Origin: JAWLFY01 sp964462125
Lineage (GTDB): Bacteria; Planctomycetota; Planctomycetia; Pirellulales; Pirellulaceae
Direction: 5' to 3'
Length of the DNA: 18,159 bases
NCBI GenBank assembly: GCA_964462125.1
Contig: CAYWXT010000100.1
Location: 1-18,159 of the forward strand
In this document: in pieces, positions 1 to 7,773 of the stretch
How the letters are laid out: every line of letters begins with the position of its first letter
Numbering within the stretch: the stretch's first letter is position 1
Made by a program: the position numbers and the translations under genes
The notes under the pieces: generated by a model
Database searches by the model: none
The model's input: only the letters and a program-made list of their open reading frames with translations
What the model was told of the DNA's origin: nothing

Positions 1-427
1 AAGGCAGTCCGCTCGCGAGCGACCAGTCGTTGAGCAGCAATCGGATCGGAAAGTTGTCCGTTGCGTCGATCACCAAGTCGGACCCGGCGAGCAACGTCTC
101 GATGTTGTCCGCGGTCACGTCGGCGACCAGCGGCACCACCTCGATCGTGCTGTTGATCCGGGCGAGTCGTGCCGCCGCGGTTGGCGCCTTGGCTGCGGCG
201 GACTCGGCATCGTCTTCCTCGAACAGCGATTGACGCTGCAGGTTGGTCCATTCGACCACGTCCCGGTCGATGATGCGGAGCGAGCCCACGCCGGCCCGCG
301 CCAGGATCTCCGCAGCCACGGTCCCCAGGGCGCCACATCCGAGCACCGAGACGCGCGATTGAGATATCTGTCGTTGGCCTGCGGGGCCGATCGGTGCAAA
401 CTGTTGCTGCCGGGCGTAACGGTCCAT
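1..427 (-). CDS. ThiF/MoeB/HesA-family adenylyltransferase, 3' part beyond window
   Basis: E1-like ATP-dependent adenylyltransferase that activates the C-terminal glycine of a ubiquitin-like sulfur carrier (ThiS or MoaD type) for thiamine or molybdopterin synthesis, in the cytoplasm. The first 142 residues are visible. Near the N-terminus is the family motif RYARQ, then a Rossmann nucleotide loop reading VSVLGCGALGTVAAE, an acidic DRD, the conserved NLQRQ.LF.E segment, and DLVIDATDNFPIRLLLND near the cut end. The ATG at 427 is the first in-frame start after an upstream stop and sits where MoeB proteins normally begin. The CxxC zinc site and catalytic Cys would lie beyond base 1, so ThiF, MoeB and a rhodanese-fused form cannot be told apart. 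The gene is divergent from the EpmA-like gene, with a repeat-rich 142-bp gap between them. Confidence 0.9.
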   Translation of the reverse strand, partial: MDRYARQQQFAPIGPAGQRQISQSRVSVLGCGALGTVAAEILARAGVGSLRIIDRDVVEWTNLQRQSLFEEDDAESAAAKAPTAAARLARINSTIEVVPLVADVTADNIETLLAGSDLVIDATDNFPIRLLLNDWSLASGLP

Positions 428-430
428 GGA

Positions 431-465
431 TCGTCGTCGTTTTGCGTAGCTCGTCGTCGTTTTGC
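431..465. repeat. Direct repeat, 15-bp unit with 20-bp period, two copies
   Basis: TCGTCGTCGTTTTGC occurs at 431-445 and 451-465, separated by GTAGC. It lies immediately upstream of the ThiF-like start codon, so it would be in that gene's leader or promoter. Confidence 0.85.
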
Positions 466-480
466 AATTCGTGGGGACGC

Positions 481-516
481 GTCGGGTAGGCCCATCGTGT
501 CGGGTAGGACCATCGT
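481..516. repeat. Tandem repeat, 18-bp unit, two copies
   Basis: GTCGGGTAGGCCCATCGT (481-498) is followed directly by a copy with one change (C to A at unit position 11), 499-516. It lies in the gap between the divergent ThiF-like and EpmA-like genes. Confidence 0.9.
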
Positions 517-569
517 AACGTAAACGCCGCGGAAAAACGGCTTCTCCAACAGCCCCTGGCTAAGACGTC

Positions 570-1667
570 ATGCCGCATCCTTCAGATTCCAGCACGCCAG
601 TTCCAAGCGATCCCGACCGCCGGTCGAGCGGGGGAGCTGCGGAGCTTGCCGCCACGATTCGCCAACGGGCGGAGCTGCTCGGCGAGCTGCGGCAGTTTTT
701 TGACTCGCGAGGGTTCCTCGAGGTCCAACCTCCCTGCCTGCTCGCCGATTGCGTCGTCGACGCCTACCTCGACCCGGTCACCGTCGATCCGGCAGCGCTG
801 AAACTGGGGGATTGCGCTGACTTGCGAGCGGGGGCGTTCGAGGCGGAGGGGACTGGCGAGTCGGAGCTCGCCCCTGGGCTTGGTGGCCCAGGCCGCCTCT
901 ACCTGCAGACGTCACCAGAGTTGGCGATGAAGCGGATGCTGGCCGCCGGGGCACCTTCGATCTACAGTCTTGGGCCGGTGTTTCGGGGGGGCGAGGCGGG
1001 ACCGCTGCACCGGGTCGAGTTCACGATGTTGGAATGGTATGAGGTTGGGGGGGACCAGCGGTCGGCCATCGCGTTGCTCGCTGAGCTTGCCAAACTCACC
1101 CTCGCGCGGGATCGCGTCGAGATCCGCAACTACCGCGAGCTGTTTGTCGAGCGGTTGGGGTTGGATCCGATCGACGCCACGTTGGAGGAATTGCATCGCG
1201 AGGTCCGTTCGATCGCACCGCAGCTGGCCGACTCCCTGGCGGCGGACCGCGACGGAATGTTGGACGTGTTGTTGTCCGAGCGGATGCAGGCCCAATGGGG
1301 GCATCCCTGTCCGCTGATCGTGAAAAACTATCCGTTCAGCCAAGCGGCCTTGGCGAAGCGGTCGTTGGAGGACCCAGAGTGCGCCGCGCGGTTTGAGCTG
1401 TTCGTCGACGGCGTGGAGTTGGCCAACGGGTATGACGAGCTGTTGGATCCGGAGGAGCTCGTCGCACGGGGGAGGAACAACAATGCGCGACGCGTTGCGG
1501 CGGGGCGGCAGCCCCTGGCGGTGGAGAGCTCACTGGTCGCGGCGATGCGCGGCGGATTGCCGCCCTGTGCGGGGGTGGCACTGGGCGTCGACCGGCTTCA
1601 GATGGTTAAGCAGAAAGCGTGCGATTTACGCAGTTGTGGCTTCGATGGGCTCCACCCAGATTGGTAG
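570..1667 (+). CDS. epmA: EpmA-like elongation factor P lysine ligase (class II LysRS paralogue)
   Basis: Predicted to attach (R)-beta-lysine to the conserved lysine of elongation factor P, which relieves ribosome stalling at polyproline. It is a class II aminoacyl-tRNA-synthetase catalytic core without the tRNA anticodon-binding domain. Visible are an N-terminal helix and strand FFDSRGFLEVQPPCL (about 43-57), QTSPE (113-117), motif 2 with FRGGEAGPLHRVEFTMLEWY (138-157, class II arginine at 139), and motif 3 GVALGVDRLQMV (335-346). At 365 residues it is longer than E. coli EpmA (about 325), partly from a proline-rich N-terminal tail and an extra low-complexity segment around 78-108. ATG 570 has no clear Shine-Dalgarno. 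Neither efp nor epmB is in the window, so the modification chemistry is inferred from family membership. Confidence 0.9.
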   Translation: MPHPSDSSTPVPSDPDRRSSGGAAELAATIRQRAELLGELRQFFDSRGFLEVQPPCLLADCVVDAYLDPVTVDPAALKLGDCADLRAGAFEAEGTGESELAPGLGGPGRLYLQTSPELAMKRMLAAGAPSIYSLGPVFRGGEAGPLHRVEFTMLEWYEVGGDQRSAIALLAELAKLTLARDRVEIRNYRELFVERLGLDPIDATLEELHREVRSIAPQLADSLAADRDGMLDVLLSERMQAQWGHPCPLIVKNYPFSQAALAKRSLEDPECAARFELFVDGVELANGYDELLDPEELVARGRNNNARRVAAGRQPLAVESSLVAAMRGGLPPCAGVALGVDRLQMVKQKACDLRSCGFDGLHPDW

Positions 1668-1675
1668 GGCGACGC

Positions 1676-1681
1676 TACAAT
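1676..1681 (+). promoter_or_regulatory. Candidate -10 box TACAAT upstream of the hemerythrin-like gene
   Basis: GCTACAATACAG lies 37 bp before the start codon at 1719, just after the EpmA-like stop codon. No convincing -35 hexamer is present at 16-18 bp spacing. The same TACAATACAG string recurs before the gene starting at 14905. Confidence 0.35.
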
Positions 1682-1718
1682 ACAGGGAACGGAGTCCACT
1701 TCACCGGGAGAGACGAGC

Positions 1719-2198
1719 ATGACGGACGGCAACGCAGCACCGCGACGACTGATGGTGAATGCCGCTTTTCTGAAGGATATCAAGGACGACAATCGTCAGC
1801 TCAAGTGCCTGTTCGAGCAGATTTCGCAGCTCACGGCACATCCCACCGTTGCCTCCAATCACTGGTCCGAGCTGTTGAACCTGTACGCGCAACTCCGGGA
1901 TCAGCTGGCGTTCCATTTTTCGCTGGAGGAAGCCTACGGGTACTTCGATGCCGCGATCGATGCAGAGCCGCGTCTGAGCGTTCAGGCGGAGTCGTTACGG
2001 AGCGAGCATGCAAAACTGTTCGCCCACATCCGCGACCTGACCGATCGAGCAACGGAGACGTCACCGGAACGAGAGGAAAAAGTGAACGGCGTGTTGCGGG
2101 ATTACAAATCGTTTTTCAACCGGTTTACCGCGCACGAGGACGCCGAAGTGAGGTTGATCCTGCATGCGCTCGAGGACGACATCGGAACCGGCGATTGA
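1719..2198 (+). CDS. Hemerythrin-like (HHE) domain protein
   Basis: A 159-residue, all-alpha cytoplasmic protein that fits the hemerythrin HHE four-helix fold, a non-haem di-iron site used for O2, NO or redox sensing or iron handling. Candidate ligands are in the expected order: H66 with E70/E71 in AFHFSLEEAYGYF, H97 and H103 in SEHAKLFAHI, and H139 with E140/E143 in TAHEDAEVRL. The first helix (around 17-35) carries D24/N25 where classical hemerythrins usually have a histidine, so the metal site may be atypical. The ATG follows the purine-rich GGGAGAG at suitable distance. It stands alone after the EpmA-like gene with a 51-bp gap and a possible promoter. The specific role is unknown. Confidence 0.7.
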   Translation: MTDGNAAPRRLMVNAAFLKDIKDDNRQLKCLFEQISQLTAHPTVASNHWSELLNLYAQLRDQLAFHFSLEEAYGYFDAAIDAEPRLSVQAESLRSEHAKLFAHIRDLTDRATETSPEREEKVNGVLRDYKSFFNRFTAHEDAEVRLILHALEDDIGTGD

Positions 2199-2230
2199 GC
2201 CTGTGGGCTAGCTCGGTCAAAAGACCCTGA

Positions 2231-2257
2231 GCCGACCGCCCTCGCCGCCCGGTCGGC
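2231..2257. terminator. Hairpin between convergent genes, possible bidirectional terminator
   Basis: GCCGACC (2231-2237) pairs with GGTCGGC (2251-2257) around a 13-nt loop, between the ends of the plus-strand hemerythrin-like gene and the minus-strand AsmA-like gene. There is no T-run, so it is not a classical intrinsic terminator. Confidence 0.4.
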
Positions 2258-2303
2258 CATCCCGCCCAGGGCTCAAGGCTTCATCCATGTTTTCCGCCAG
2301 AGC

Positions 2304-5300
2304 CTACGGGGGTGGCTCGCGGCCGAAAATTCTGTCCAGGCCGAGCCGTTCCATTCCCCGTTCCAGACCCCGATTGATTTGCTGCTGCCCGCGATCGAGT
2401 TGGTCTTGGAGAAAGTTTTCGCTGGCGTCTTGGACCGCCTGGGTGCCGACTTGGCGGGCGATGTCGCGCACCCCGGAGCGATCGAGGGTGGGGCGGTCGA
2501 AGGTTCCGCTGATCGGCAGGGTCACCGACTCGCCGGCCAGGAACTGCAGGTCGCTGCCGAGCCAGCGGCGGTCGAGCGGTACCTGAGCGAACAGATTCAG
2601 TCCGCCATCGAGCGACACGCTGCCGCTGGTGATCACTTCCGCTCGATCAATTTCCATTTTCAAACGTTGATGATGGACGACGTTGTCAGCGAGCGAGAAC
2701 TCGACCGACTGCGGGGGGAGTGATACCAGTTTCCTCGTCCCGTTCTGCTGCGGGTTGAAGCCCGGCAGCGACTGGAACGCTTGCAGCTGTTGCACCCCGG
2801 CGATGATCCGATCGGTGAGCGGTCCTGCGGCCATCTCCACCCCTTCAAGTTCCAAGCGTCCCCGAACGCGGCTGAGTTCGGGGCGGTCGAAGACGACGAT
2901 CGCTTCCTCGATCGTGGCGCTGAACGTGCCATCGATACGGGTGGCATCGGCAGCCAGGGGTGCGATGAACTTCAGCCAACGATTGGTCATCTCGGGGGTC
3001 AAGCGGACCGAATCGGCAATCGACCCCGGGCGGGCCTGCAGCCACAGTGGTCCCGGCCGATAGTGGACCTGGCCGCCGACATGGATCGCGCCCTGTTCGA
3101 CCGGGACCATGGCAGCGGGAGCCACCGTCACGCTGGTTTCGGTCATCCGCACCGGAACGGTGGTTTCCCCGAAGTGAACCCCGGCCACCGCGGCGCCCTC
3201 CCATCCCAACGTCGCGTCAATCGCGAAGCTGAGTTCACCATCGTCACCGCGGGTCGCCTGCAGTTCGAAATCGGTGCCATGAATCCCCGACGCCTCGATC
3301 GTGGTTCCCGCCAGCGAGCTGAGGCGGCGGGCGACAACCTCCGTTTTGATCTCCGCCGGGCCTTGGAGTTTCAGTTCGTCGAGGACTTCGTCCCATTGGG
3401 CGTGGCCTTGCAGGGTGGTTGCGAACCAATCGCCGACGACGCGGAGTGAATCGGAACTGACACGGCCGCTGGTCGGTTCGAAATTCAACTCCCCGTCGAG
3501 CTTGACGTTCGGTTCGGACCAGACGACACGGGAGTCGGTCGCTGCGTTGTTGGAACGCTCGTCGTCCTGCTGCCGCCGAGGGCCAACCATGGGGGCTGTG
3601 GCGATGTCGGCCGGCTGAAGCAGCGTCAGGTCTTGACCAGCGGCGTGCGTTTCGATCCGCAGCAGCTCCCCATCGCCACGAACCTGGACGTTGCCGTCGC
3701 AATCGCCCAACAGCCACCATTGGTCATCGACCGCAGGACCATCGGGGCGATAGCTGACGCGTCGGATTGTCGAGTCCGTTTGGGCCGATACCCGCGGGCG
3801 GAGGCTCGACTGCAGGCGCTGAAGTTTGCAGCGCCAGGCGAGCTCCAGGTCGACGTGTTCCGGTGAGACCTGTCCTTGGGCGGCGGCGGAGAGCGCATCG
3901 CCGGCGATGGTCAGTTTGCGGACGACCGCATCGCGCCCCGGGAACCCCGCTTCGCCTTCAAAATGCAGCGTGATCTCGGGCTGTCCGAAGGAACCATCCC
4001 CGTAAATCAGATGCGGCTCGTGGAGGACCGCGTCGAGGGAGAGCAGGCGGGCGGCGACTGGGGAGAGCTCGACGTCCCCTTGAAGCGAAAACCCTCCGCC
4101 GGCTTCCTTCAGATTGGCGGGCAGCCAGGGGCGCAGCGTGCTGACCAACTCCTCCACCCGTCCTTGGCCGGTCAGATGCAGCGGCAACGGGGTCCGGCTG
4201 GAAGGCTCCCGGACGGGACGCGCCAGTTCAGCGCTGACCTGCAGCCCGCTGCCGCTAATCCGCACCTGGGCCGTGCTCAGCTCTTGCAGGGAGTCCTCCC
4301 CCCAGCGGCCTTCGGCATCAATTCCGCCGGAGAGTTTCGGTCGGCGGAGGGTGCGACCGTCGCCGACCGCGATCAGCAGGTCGTCTGCGGTTCCCTCGCC
4401 GGCGAGGGTCCAACCGTCTTCCGAGCTCACCGACCAACGGAGGTTCCCCTTGACGGTGCCTCCCAAGTTCGCCTCGGAAACCTCGACCAGCGGGCGGAGC
4501 ATGGTCGCCAGCCGGCCAAAGTTGACCTCGAGATCGGCCGAGCCGGAGCGGCGGTCACCGTTGCCGACCGCCGACGCAAAGGAACTGTTCCAGCGAAACT
4601 CCTCGGCAGTGATCGCACCGTCATCGTTCCGGACCGTGGCGGTCACGTCGATCGGCTCGATCGCGACCGCGCGCCCTCGGGCGCGGGCGCGGACCGCGTC
4701 GCTGCGAACCGCCAGCTCGCTCCGGCGGCGGGAGGGATCCCCGGTCGTCTCGATCTTGGCGTGGATCTTGCCGGAAATCAGTTCGACGCCGTCACGAAGC
4801 GGGATCAGTCCCGGCATCGCCGCATCGAGAGCGGCCAGGTCGATCCTGGCCGTTGCGGTCCCCTGCAACGCGTTGAGCCAACCGACCGGATCGTGATCGG
4901 TGCCGGGGACCGACAGGGAACTGGCGAGCGTCCCGTCGAGCGACGCGGCGGCAAAATCGGTGGTCGCTTGCAGCCTGCGGCCGAGGACACGATCCTCGCG
5001 AAGGACCAGATCGCCATCAATCGTTGCCAGCTGGTTCCGCCACCGACGCTCGCCCCACGTCGGATCGGATGCGACCAGGTTGCGGACTTCGACCCCACGC
5101 AAATCGGCTTCCACGGCACCCGCTTGACCGGCGACCAGTACGACGCTGCCGGAGGCGTCACCAGAGAAATCGCTCGGCAGCGCCGCCGCGGTTTCGGCAA
5201 AACGGCGTCGAAGCAGGGAGGTGAAACCGAGCGGGACCGATTCGCCGCGACACTCCAACTGCCACCCCGGGGCCTCGGCGTTGGAGCAGCGGTAGCTTCC

Positions 5301-5972
5301 CTCGATCGATCCGGAACTCTCATCCGGAGCGGTCAGCACGCCGGCAAACGTCGCCTCGGTTCCCTCTGGAGCGAGCTCGATTTCCGCGGCGACCTGGGCG
5401 CAACGCCAACGGCGCTGGTCCTGCGGTTCGTGGTCCTGCGGTTCGTGAATTTCCAACGACACATCCTGTAACCGAATCTGCCCGCTCGTCGTCGTCGCAC
5501 CGCCGCTCGGCTCAAACCACGCCGGGAAGTCATCCTCCAAGCTGAGTCGCTCAGCGCGGAGCTCGCTGCGGATCGCAACACCACGGAGGGTGACCTCGCC
5601 GAGCTCGGTGAGCCCCGATGTCAGCCAGTCGCTGACGGTGAGCCCGGCGGTCAGTTGCTCGATCTCGATCTCGCTCTCGCCGCGGCGGCCGTGGAGCGCC
5701 AGACCGTTGATCCGCAACGGCGTGATCCAACCGATGCGGATGGCGCTCGCTTCCGCGTCCAGGTCGTGGGAGGCCGCGCTGCGGGCCAACAAAGTTCGGG
5801 CAACCGGCGTGTGACAGACCAGGCTCGGCAGTCCCAGCAGCCCCAGCAGGGACATCGCCAGGACGATCACCGCCAGCAGCCGTCGCCGCCGACTCCGCTG
5901 GTCGCGACGTCGACGGGTTCGCTGAAACTGCGTCCGTTCAAGCTCGTCGAGAAGGTAGTCGTCTGTGGTCAC
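2304..5972 (-). CDS. Large AsmA/TamB-like envelope protein
   Basis: A 1222-residue protein with a short basic cytoplasmic N-terminus (runs of RRRR up to about 31), one TM segment at about 31-52 (LLAVIVLAMSLLGLLGLPSL), and a very long exported region of repeating beta-rich stretches. This layout matches AsmA/TamB/YhdP-like proteins, which form lipid-transfer bridges or assembly factors between inner and outer membranes. The C-terminal part (GSVSLDGGLNLFAQVPL, then VTLPISGTFDRPTL) resembles the AsmA C-terminal domain. The tail is Gln/Arg-rich and helical. The start is GTG at 5972, supported by AAGGA seven bases upstream; the nearby ATG at 5980 is out of frame and stops at once. A 15-bp duplication produces EPQDHEPQDQ near residues 175-185. 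The gene is monocistronic. Family-level assignment only; cargo is unknown. Confidence 0.75.
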   Translation of the reverse strand: MTTDDYLLDELERTQFQRTRRRRDQRSRRRRLLAVIVLAMSLLGLLGLPSLVCHTPVARTLLARSAASHDLDAEASAIRIGWITPLRINGLALHGRRGESEIEIEQLTAGLTVSDWLTSGLTELGEVTLRGVAIRSELRAERLSLEDDFPAWFEPSGGATTTSGQIRLQDVSLEIHEPQDHEPQDQRRWRCAQVAAEIELAPEGTEATFAGVLTAPDESSGSIEGSYRCSNAEAPGWQLECRGESVPLGFTSLLRRRFAETAAALPSDFSGDASGSVVLVAGQAGAVEADLRGVEVRNLVASDPTWGERRWRNQLATIDGDLVLREDRVLGRRLQATTDFAAASLDGTLASSLSVPGTDHDPVGWLNALQGTATARIDLAALDAAMPGLIPLRDGVELISGKIHAKIETTGDPSRRRSELAVRSDAVRARARGRAVAIEPIDVTATVRNDDGAITAEEFRWNSSFASAVGNGDRRSGSADLEVNFGRLATMLRPLVEVSEANLGGTVKGNLRWSVSSEDGWTLAGEGTADDLLIAVGDGRTLRRPKLSGGIDAEGRWGEDSLQELSTAQVRISGSGLQVSAELARPVREPSSRTPLPLHLTGQGRVEELVSTLRPWLPANLKEAGGGFSLQGDVELSPVAARLLSLDAVLHEPHLIYGDGSFGQPEITLHFEGEAGFPGRDAVVRKLTIAGDALSAAAQGQVSPEHVDLELAWRCKLQRLQSSLRPRVSAQTDSTIRRVSYRPDGPAVDDQWWLLGDCDGNVQVRGDGELLRIETHAAGQDLTLLQPADIATAPMVGPRRQQDDERSNNAATDSRVVWSEPNVKLDGELNFEPTSGRVSSDSLRVVGDWFATTLQGHAQWDEVLDELKLQGPAEIKTEVVARRLSSLAGTTIEASGIHGTDFELQATRGDDGELSFAIDATLGWEGAAVAGVHFGETTVPVRMTETSVTVAPAAMVPVEQGAIHVGGQVHYRPGPLWLQARPGSIADSVRLTPEMTNRWLKFIAPLAADATRIDGTFSATIEEAIVVFDRPELSRVRGRLELEGVEMAAGPLTDRIIAGVQQLQAFQSLPGFNPQQNGTRKLVSLPPQSVEFSLADNVVHHQRLKMEIDRAEVITSGSVSLDGGLNLFAQVPLDRRWLGSDLQFLAGESVTLPISGTFDRPTLDRSGVRDIARQVGTQAVQDASENFLQDQLDRGQQQINRGLERGMERLGLDRIFGREPPP
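5417..5446. repeat. Tandem repeat inside the AsmA-like gene, 15-bp unit, two copies
   Basis: GGTCCTGCGGTTCGT at 5417-5431 is repeated exactly at 5432-5446. It keeps the reading frame and duplicates a five-residue segment (EPQDH/EPQDQ) in a likely loop. Confidence 0.9.
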
Positions 5973-5979
5973 CGTCGCA

Positions 5980-5984
5980 TCCTT
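5980..5984 (-). promoter_or_regulatory. Ribosome binding site fixing the GTG start of the AsmA-like gene
   Basis: On the minus strand AAGGA lies seven bases before GTG at 5972. It is one of the few clear Shine-Dalgarno sites here and decides the start codon. Confidence 0.6.
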
Positions 5985-6255
5985 GCGTCGCAGGCTGGTG
6001 AAGATAAGGATCGCCCCCCGGGATGTCCCTTCGGACAGAGTCTACCGATCTTTGCCCAAATCGCCCAAGACGTATTCCTTCGCCCCGAATCGGGGGCGCG
6101 GCTCCGAATTGGCACCGTCCCCGGTGGCCAATCGGATGGCCAGCAAAAAATATGGGGTCTTTTTATGGAGCGGAATCCTCCCTTGCAGGCAACCTAGGAC
6201 GCATGGATTGCCGGTTTTTGCGGGTTTGCTCGTTTTTTGGATATCCCCTTGGGAG

Positions 6256-6281
6256 TTGACCTCGCGTGAGTCAAGATTGAC
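6256..6281. promoter_or_regulatory. Cluster of TTGAC / GTCAA half-sites upstream of rpe
   Basis: TTGAC (6256-6260), nine bases, GTCAA (6270-6274) form an inverted repeat, followed by TTGAC again (6277-6281). It could be an operator or a set of -35-like elements (TTGACA at 6277-6282), but no -10 box lies at the right distance. Confidence 0.25.
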
Positions 6282-6358
6282 AGCGTTCCTTGGCGAGAAC
6301 AAGGTTGTCGTCGGAATTGGCGCCCGCGCTAACGACGGGAGTTTTCCAGTTCCCGGGT

Positions 6359-6391
6359 GACATTCCTGGGTGAGGCGACATTCCTGGGTGA
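6359..6391. repeat. Tandem repeat, 18-bp period, two copies
   Basis: GACATTCCTGGGTGA occurs at 6359-6373 and 6377-6391, separated by GGC. It ends 27 bp before the preferred rpe start. Confidence 0.9.
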
Positions 6392-6418
6392 TTCGTGGTT
6401 CGATCGAGAAAGACCTGC

Positions 6419-7177
6419 ATGTCGGGAGCGAAGCTCGAGGCGATCCGTGCCGCCCGTCCGGCGGTATTGCCGAGCCTATTGCTGTGTGACTTCGGCGACT
6501 TGAGGAGCGAAGTGGAGCGGCTCTCGGCGGCTGGCGTGGGGGTGCTGCACCTCGATGTCATGGACGGGCATTTCGTGCCCAACATGACCTACGCGATGCC
6601 GGTCGTCGCGGGGCTCCGCCGCCACACGGAGATGCCGCTCGACGTCCACCTGATGATCAGCGACCCGATGACCTACGCCTCCCCGATGGTCGACGCGGGG
6701 GCCGACCTGCTGACGTTTCATGCCGAGGCGGTCCAAGACGTCGCCGAGGTGGCTGGCCGAATCACCGAGCTGGGGGTTGGTGTCGGCGTGGCGATCAACC
6801 CTGAGACGCCACTTTCGGCGATCGAACGCTCTCTGGAACAGGTCGATCTGGTGTTGGTGATGAGTGTCAAGGCAGGGTTCGGCGGCCAATCGTTCAACCC
6901 GGTGGCGTTGGAAAAGCTGCGCGGCTTGCGACAAATGCATCCCGACCTGCTGTTGGAGATCGACGGCGGGATTGATGCGAAAACGATCGGCCCTGCCCGC
7001 GAGGCAGGCGGGGAGCTGTTCGTTGTCGGTTCAGCGATCTTCCGCCACGCCGATTACGGCGCAGCGGTGCGGGAATTGAACCAGGCAATCGAGCTGGTTG
7101 ATCGGTCCGGCGCGTCGTTCGATGGTCCCCCTGGGCCTGGCGCCGAGGTTTCCACGCGAGGGAGGGCGGAGCGATGA
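6419..7177 (+). CDS. rpe: Ribulose-phosphate 3-epimerase
   Basis: Interconverts D-ribulose 5-phosphate and D-xylulose 5-phosphate in the pentose phosphate pathway, in the cytoplasm. It is a 252-residue TIM barrel with PSLLLCDFGDL (18-28), HLDVMDGHFVPN (44-55; metal/catalytic H44 and D46), DVHLMI with H77, the flexible phosphate loop VMSVKAGFGGQSF (147-159), and LEIDGGID with catalytic D182, ending in the GSAIF phosphate site. The loop has K-A where most family members have N-P. I prefer ATG 6419 over the in-frame GTG 6395, because the GTG adds eight unrelated residues and abuts the repeat. The C-terminus has an extra 20-25 residues after the fold. The last four bases overlap the next gene (ATGA), implying translational coupling. 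Confidence 0.95.
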   Translation: MSGAKLEAIRAARPAVLPSLLLCDFGDLRSEVERLSAAGVGVLHLDVMDGHFVPNMTYAMPVVAGLRRHTEMPLDVHLMISDPMTYASPMVDAGADLLTFHAEAVQDVAEVAGRITELGVGVGVAINPETPLSAIERSLEQVDLVLVMSVKAGFGGQSFNPVALEKLRGLRQMHPDLLLEIDGGIDAKTIGPAREAGGELFVVGSAIFRHADYGAAVRELNQAIELVDRSGASFDGPPGPGAEVSTRGRAER

Positions 7178-7758
7178 TCTTGTTGAAACCCCCCGCGGTC
7201 GCCCGCATCCTGTTGGTTCGTCCCGGTGCGACCGATTTCGATGACCAAGGCCGGATCAAGGGCTCGCTCGACATGCCGATGAGCGAGCAGGGGCGGGGCC
7301 AGGCCCGGTCCCTCGCCGACGAATTGTCGGAGCTGCCGATCCGCACGATCTTCTCCGCCCCCTGCCAATCCGCCTTGCAGACCGCCGCGTTGATCGCCCG
7401 CGGCCGCGACGTGAAGGTCAAGGCGCTCGATGCCCTGCGGAACGTCGACCACGGCTTGTGGCACGGCAAGTTGATCGAGGAAGTACGGAAGAACCAACCC
7501 CGTGCCTACCGCCTCGGCCAGGACGCCCCGGACGCTTTTTGTGCCCCCCGTGGGGAACCGATCCACGAGGCCAGGTCGCGCGTCTTGAAGTCGCTCAAAA
7601 AAATTCTCCGGAAGGGGGGTGAGGACGTCGTCGCAGTCGTCGTCCCCGAACCGTTGGCCACAGTCGTCGAGAGCCTGCTCCGCGAAGTCCCCCTGAACGA
7701 TCTCTGGAAGTCCGAGACCGATAATGGAGGATGGCAGTTGATCGAGTCAAAGCACTAG
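7174..7758 (+). CDS. Histidine-phosphatase (phosphoglycerate mutase) fold protein lacking catalytic residues
   Basis: A 194-residue protein with the overall order of the histidine phosphatase superfamily: N-terminal strand ILLVRPGATDFD (12-23), a SAPCQSALQTA helix (61-71), LRNVDHGLWHGK (88-99), GEPIHEARSRV (127-137) and a late strand VVAVVVPEP (152-160). The catalytic signatures are altered. RHG is RPG (P17), the second arginine of the SSPLxRAxxTA motif is S66, the catalytic acid in the LxExxxGxWxG motif is missing (R-N-V), and the final SHG is PEP. It should therefore be unable to form the phosphohistidine intermediate. The reading frame is intact and starts inside the rpe stop (ATGA), so it looks like a maintained pseudoenzyme, perhaps structural or regulatory, rather than a decaying gene. 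Function unknown. Confidence 0.8.
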   Translation: MILLKPPAVARILLVRPGATDFDDQGRIKGSLDMPMSEQGRGQARSLADELSELPIRTIFSAPCQSALQTAALIARGRDVKVKALDALRNVDHGLWHGKLIEEVRKNQPRAYRLGQDAPDAFCAPRGEPIHEARSRVLKSLKKILRKGGEDVVAVVVPEPLATVVESLLREVPLNDLWKSETDNGGWQLIESKH

Positions 7759-7773
7759 GCTCGCTGGCACTGC

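Larger units (their letters stand above)
5973..6418. other. Intergenic region between divergent AsmA-like gene and rpe
   Basis: 446 bp without a convincing gene; short ORFs here have no recognisable composition. It holds a tight palindrome CCCCGA-A-TCGGGG at 6083-6095, an AT-richer patch around 6145-6170, three TTGAC/GTCAA half-sites at 6256-6281, and an 18-bp-period repeat at 6359-6391. Promoters for both flanking genes must lie here, but no clean -35/-10 pair stands out. Confidence 0.6.

Noticed and set aside
115..549. A 144-codon minus-strand frame starting at 549
   Set aside because: A different frame from the ThiF-like protein, which is clearly encoded from 427 by conserved motifs; the 144-codon product is Arg/Ser/Pro-rich without family features.
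3876..5471. A 531-codon plus-strand open frame inside the AsmA-like gene
   Set aside because: Antisense shadow of the large minus-strand gene; composition is low in hydrophobics and rich in Arg, Gly and Gln, as expected for a shadow frame.
6042..6302. Short open frames in the gap before rpe
   Set aside because: No ribosome site, no recognisable composition, and frames on both strands are equally open; treated as non-coding.
6395..6418. GTG start for rpe at 6395
   Set aside because: It adds eight residues not typical of the family and sits at the edge of an 18-bp-period repeat; ATG 6419 gives a standard N-terminus.
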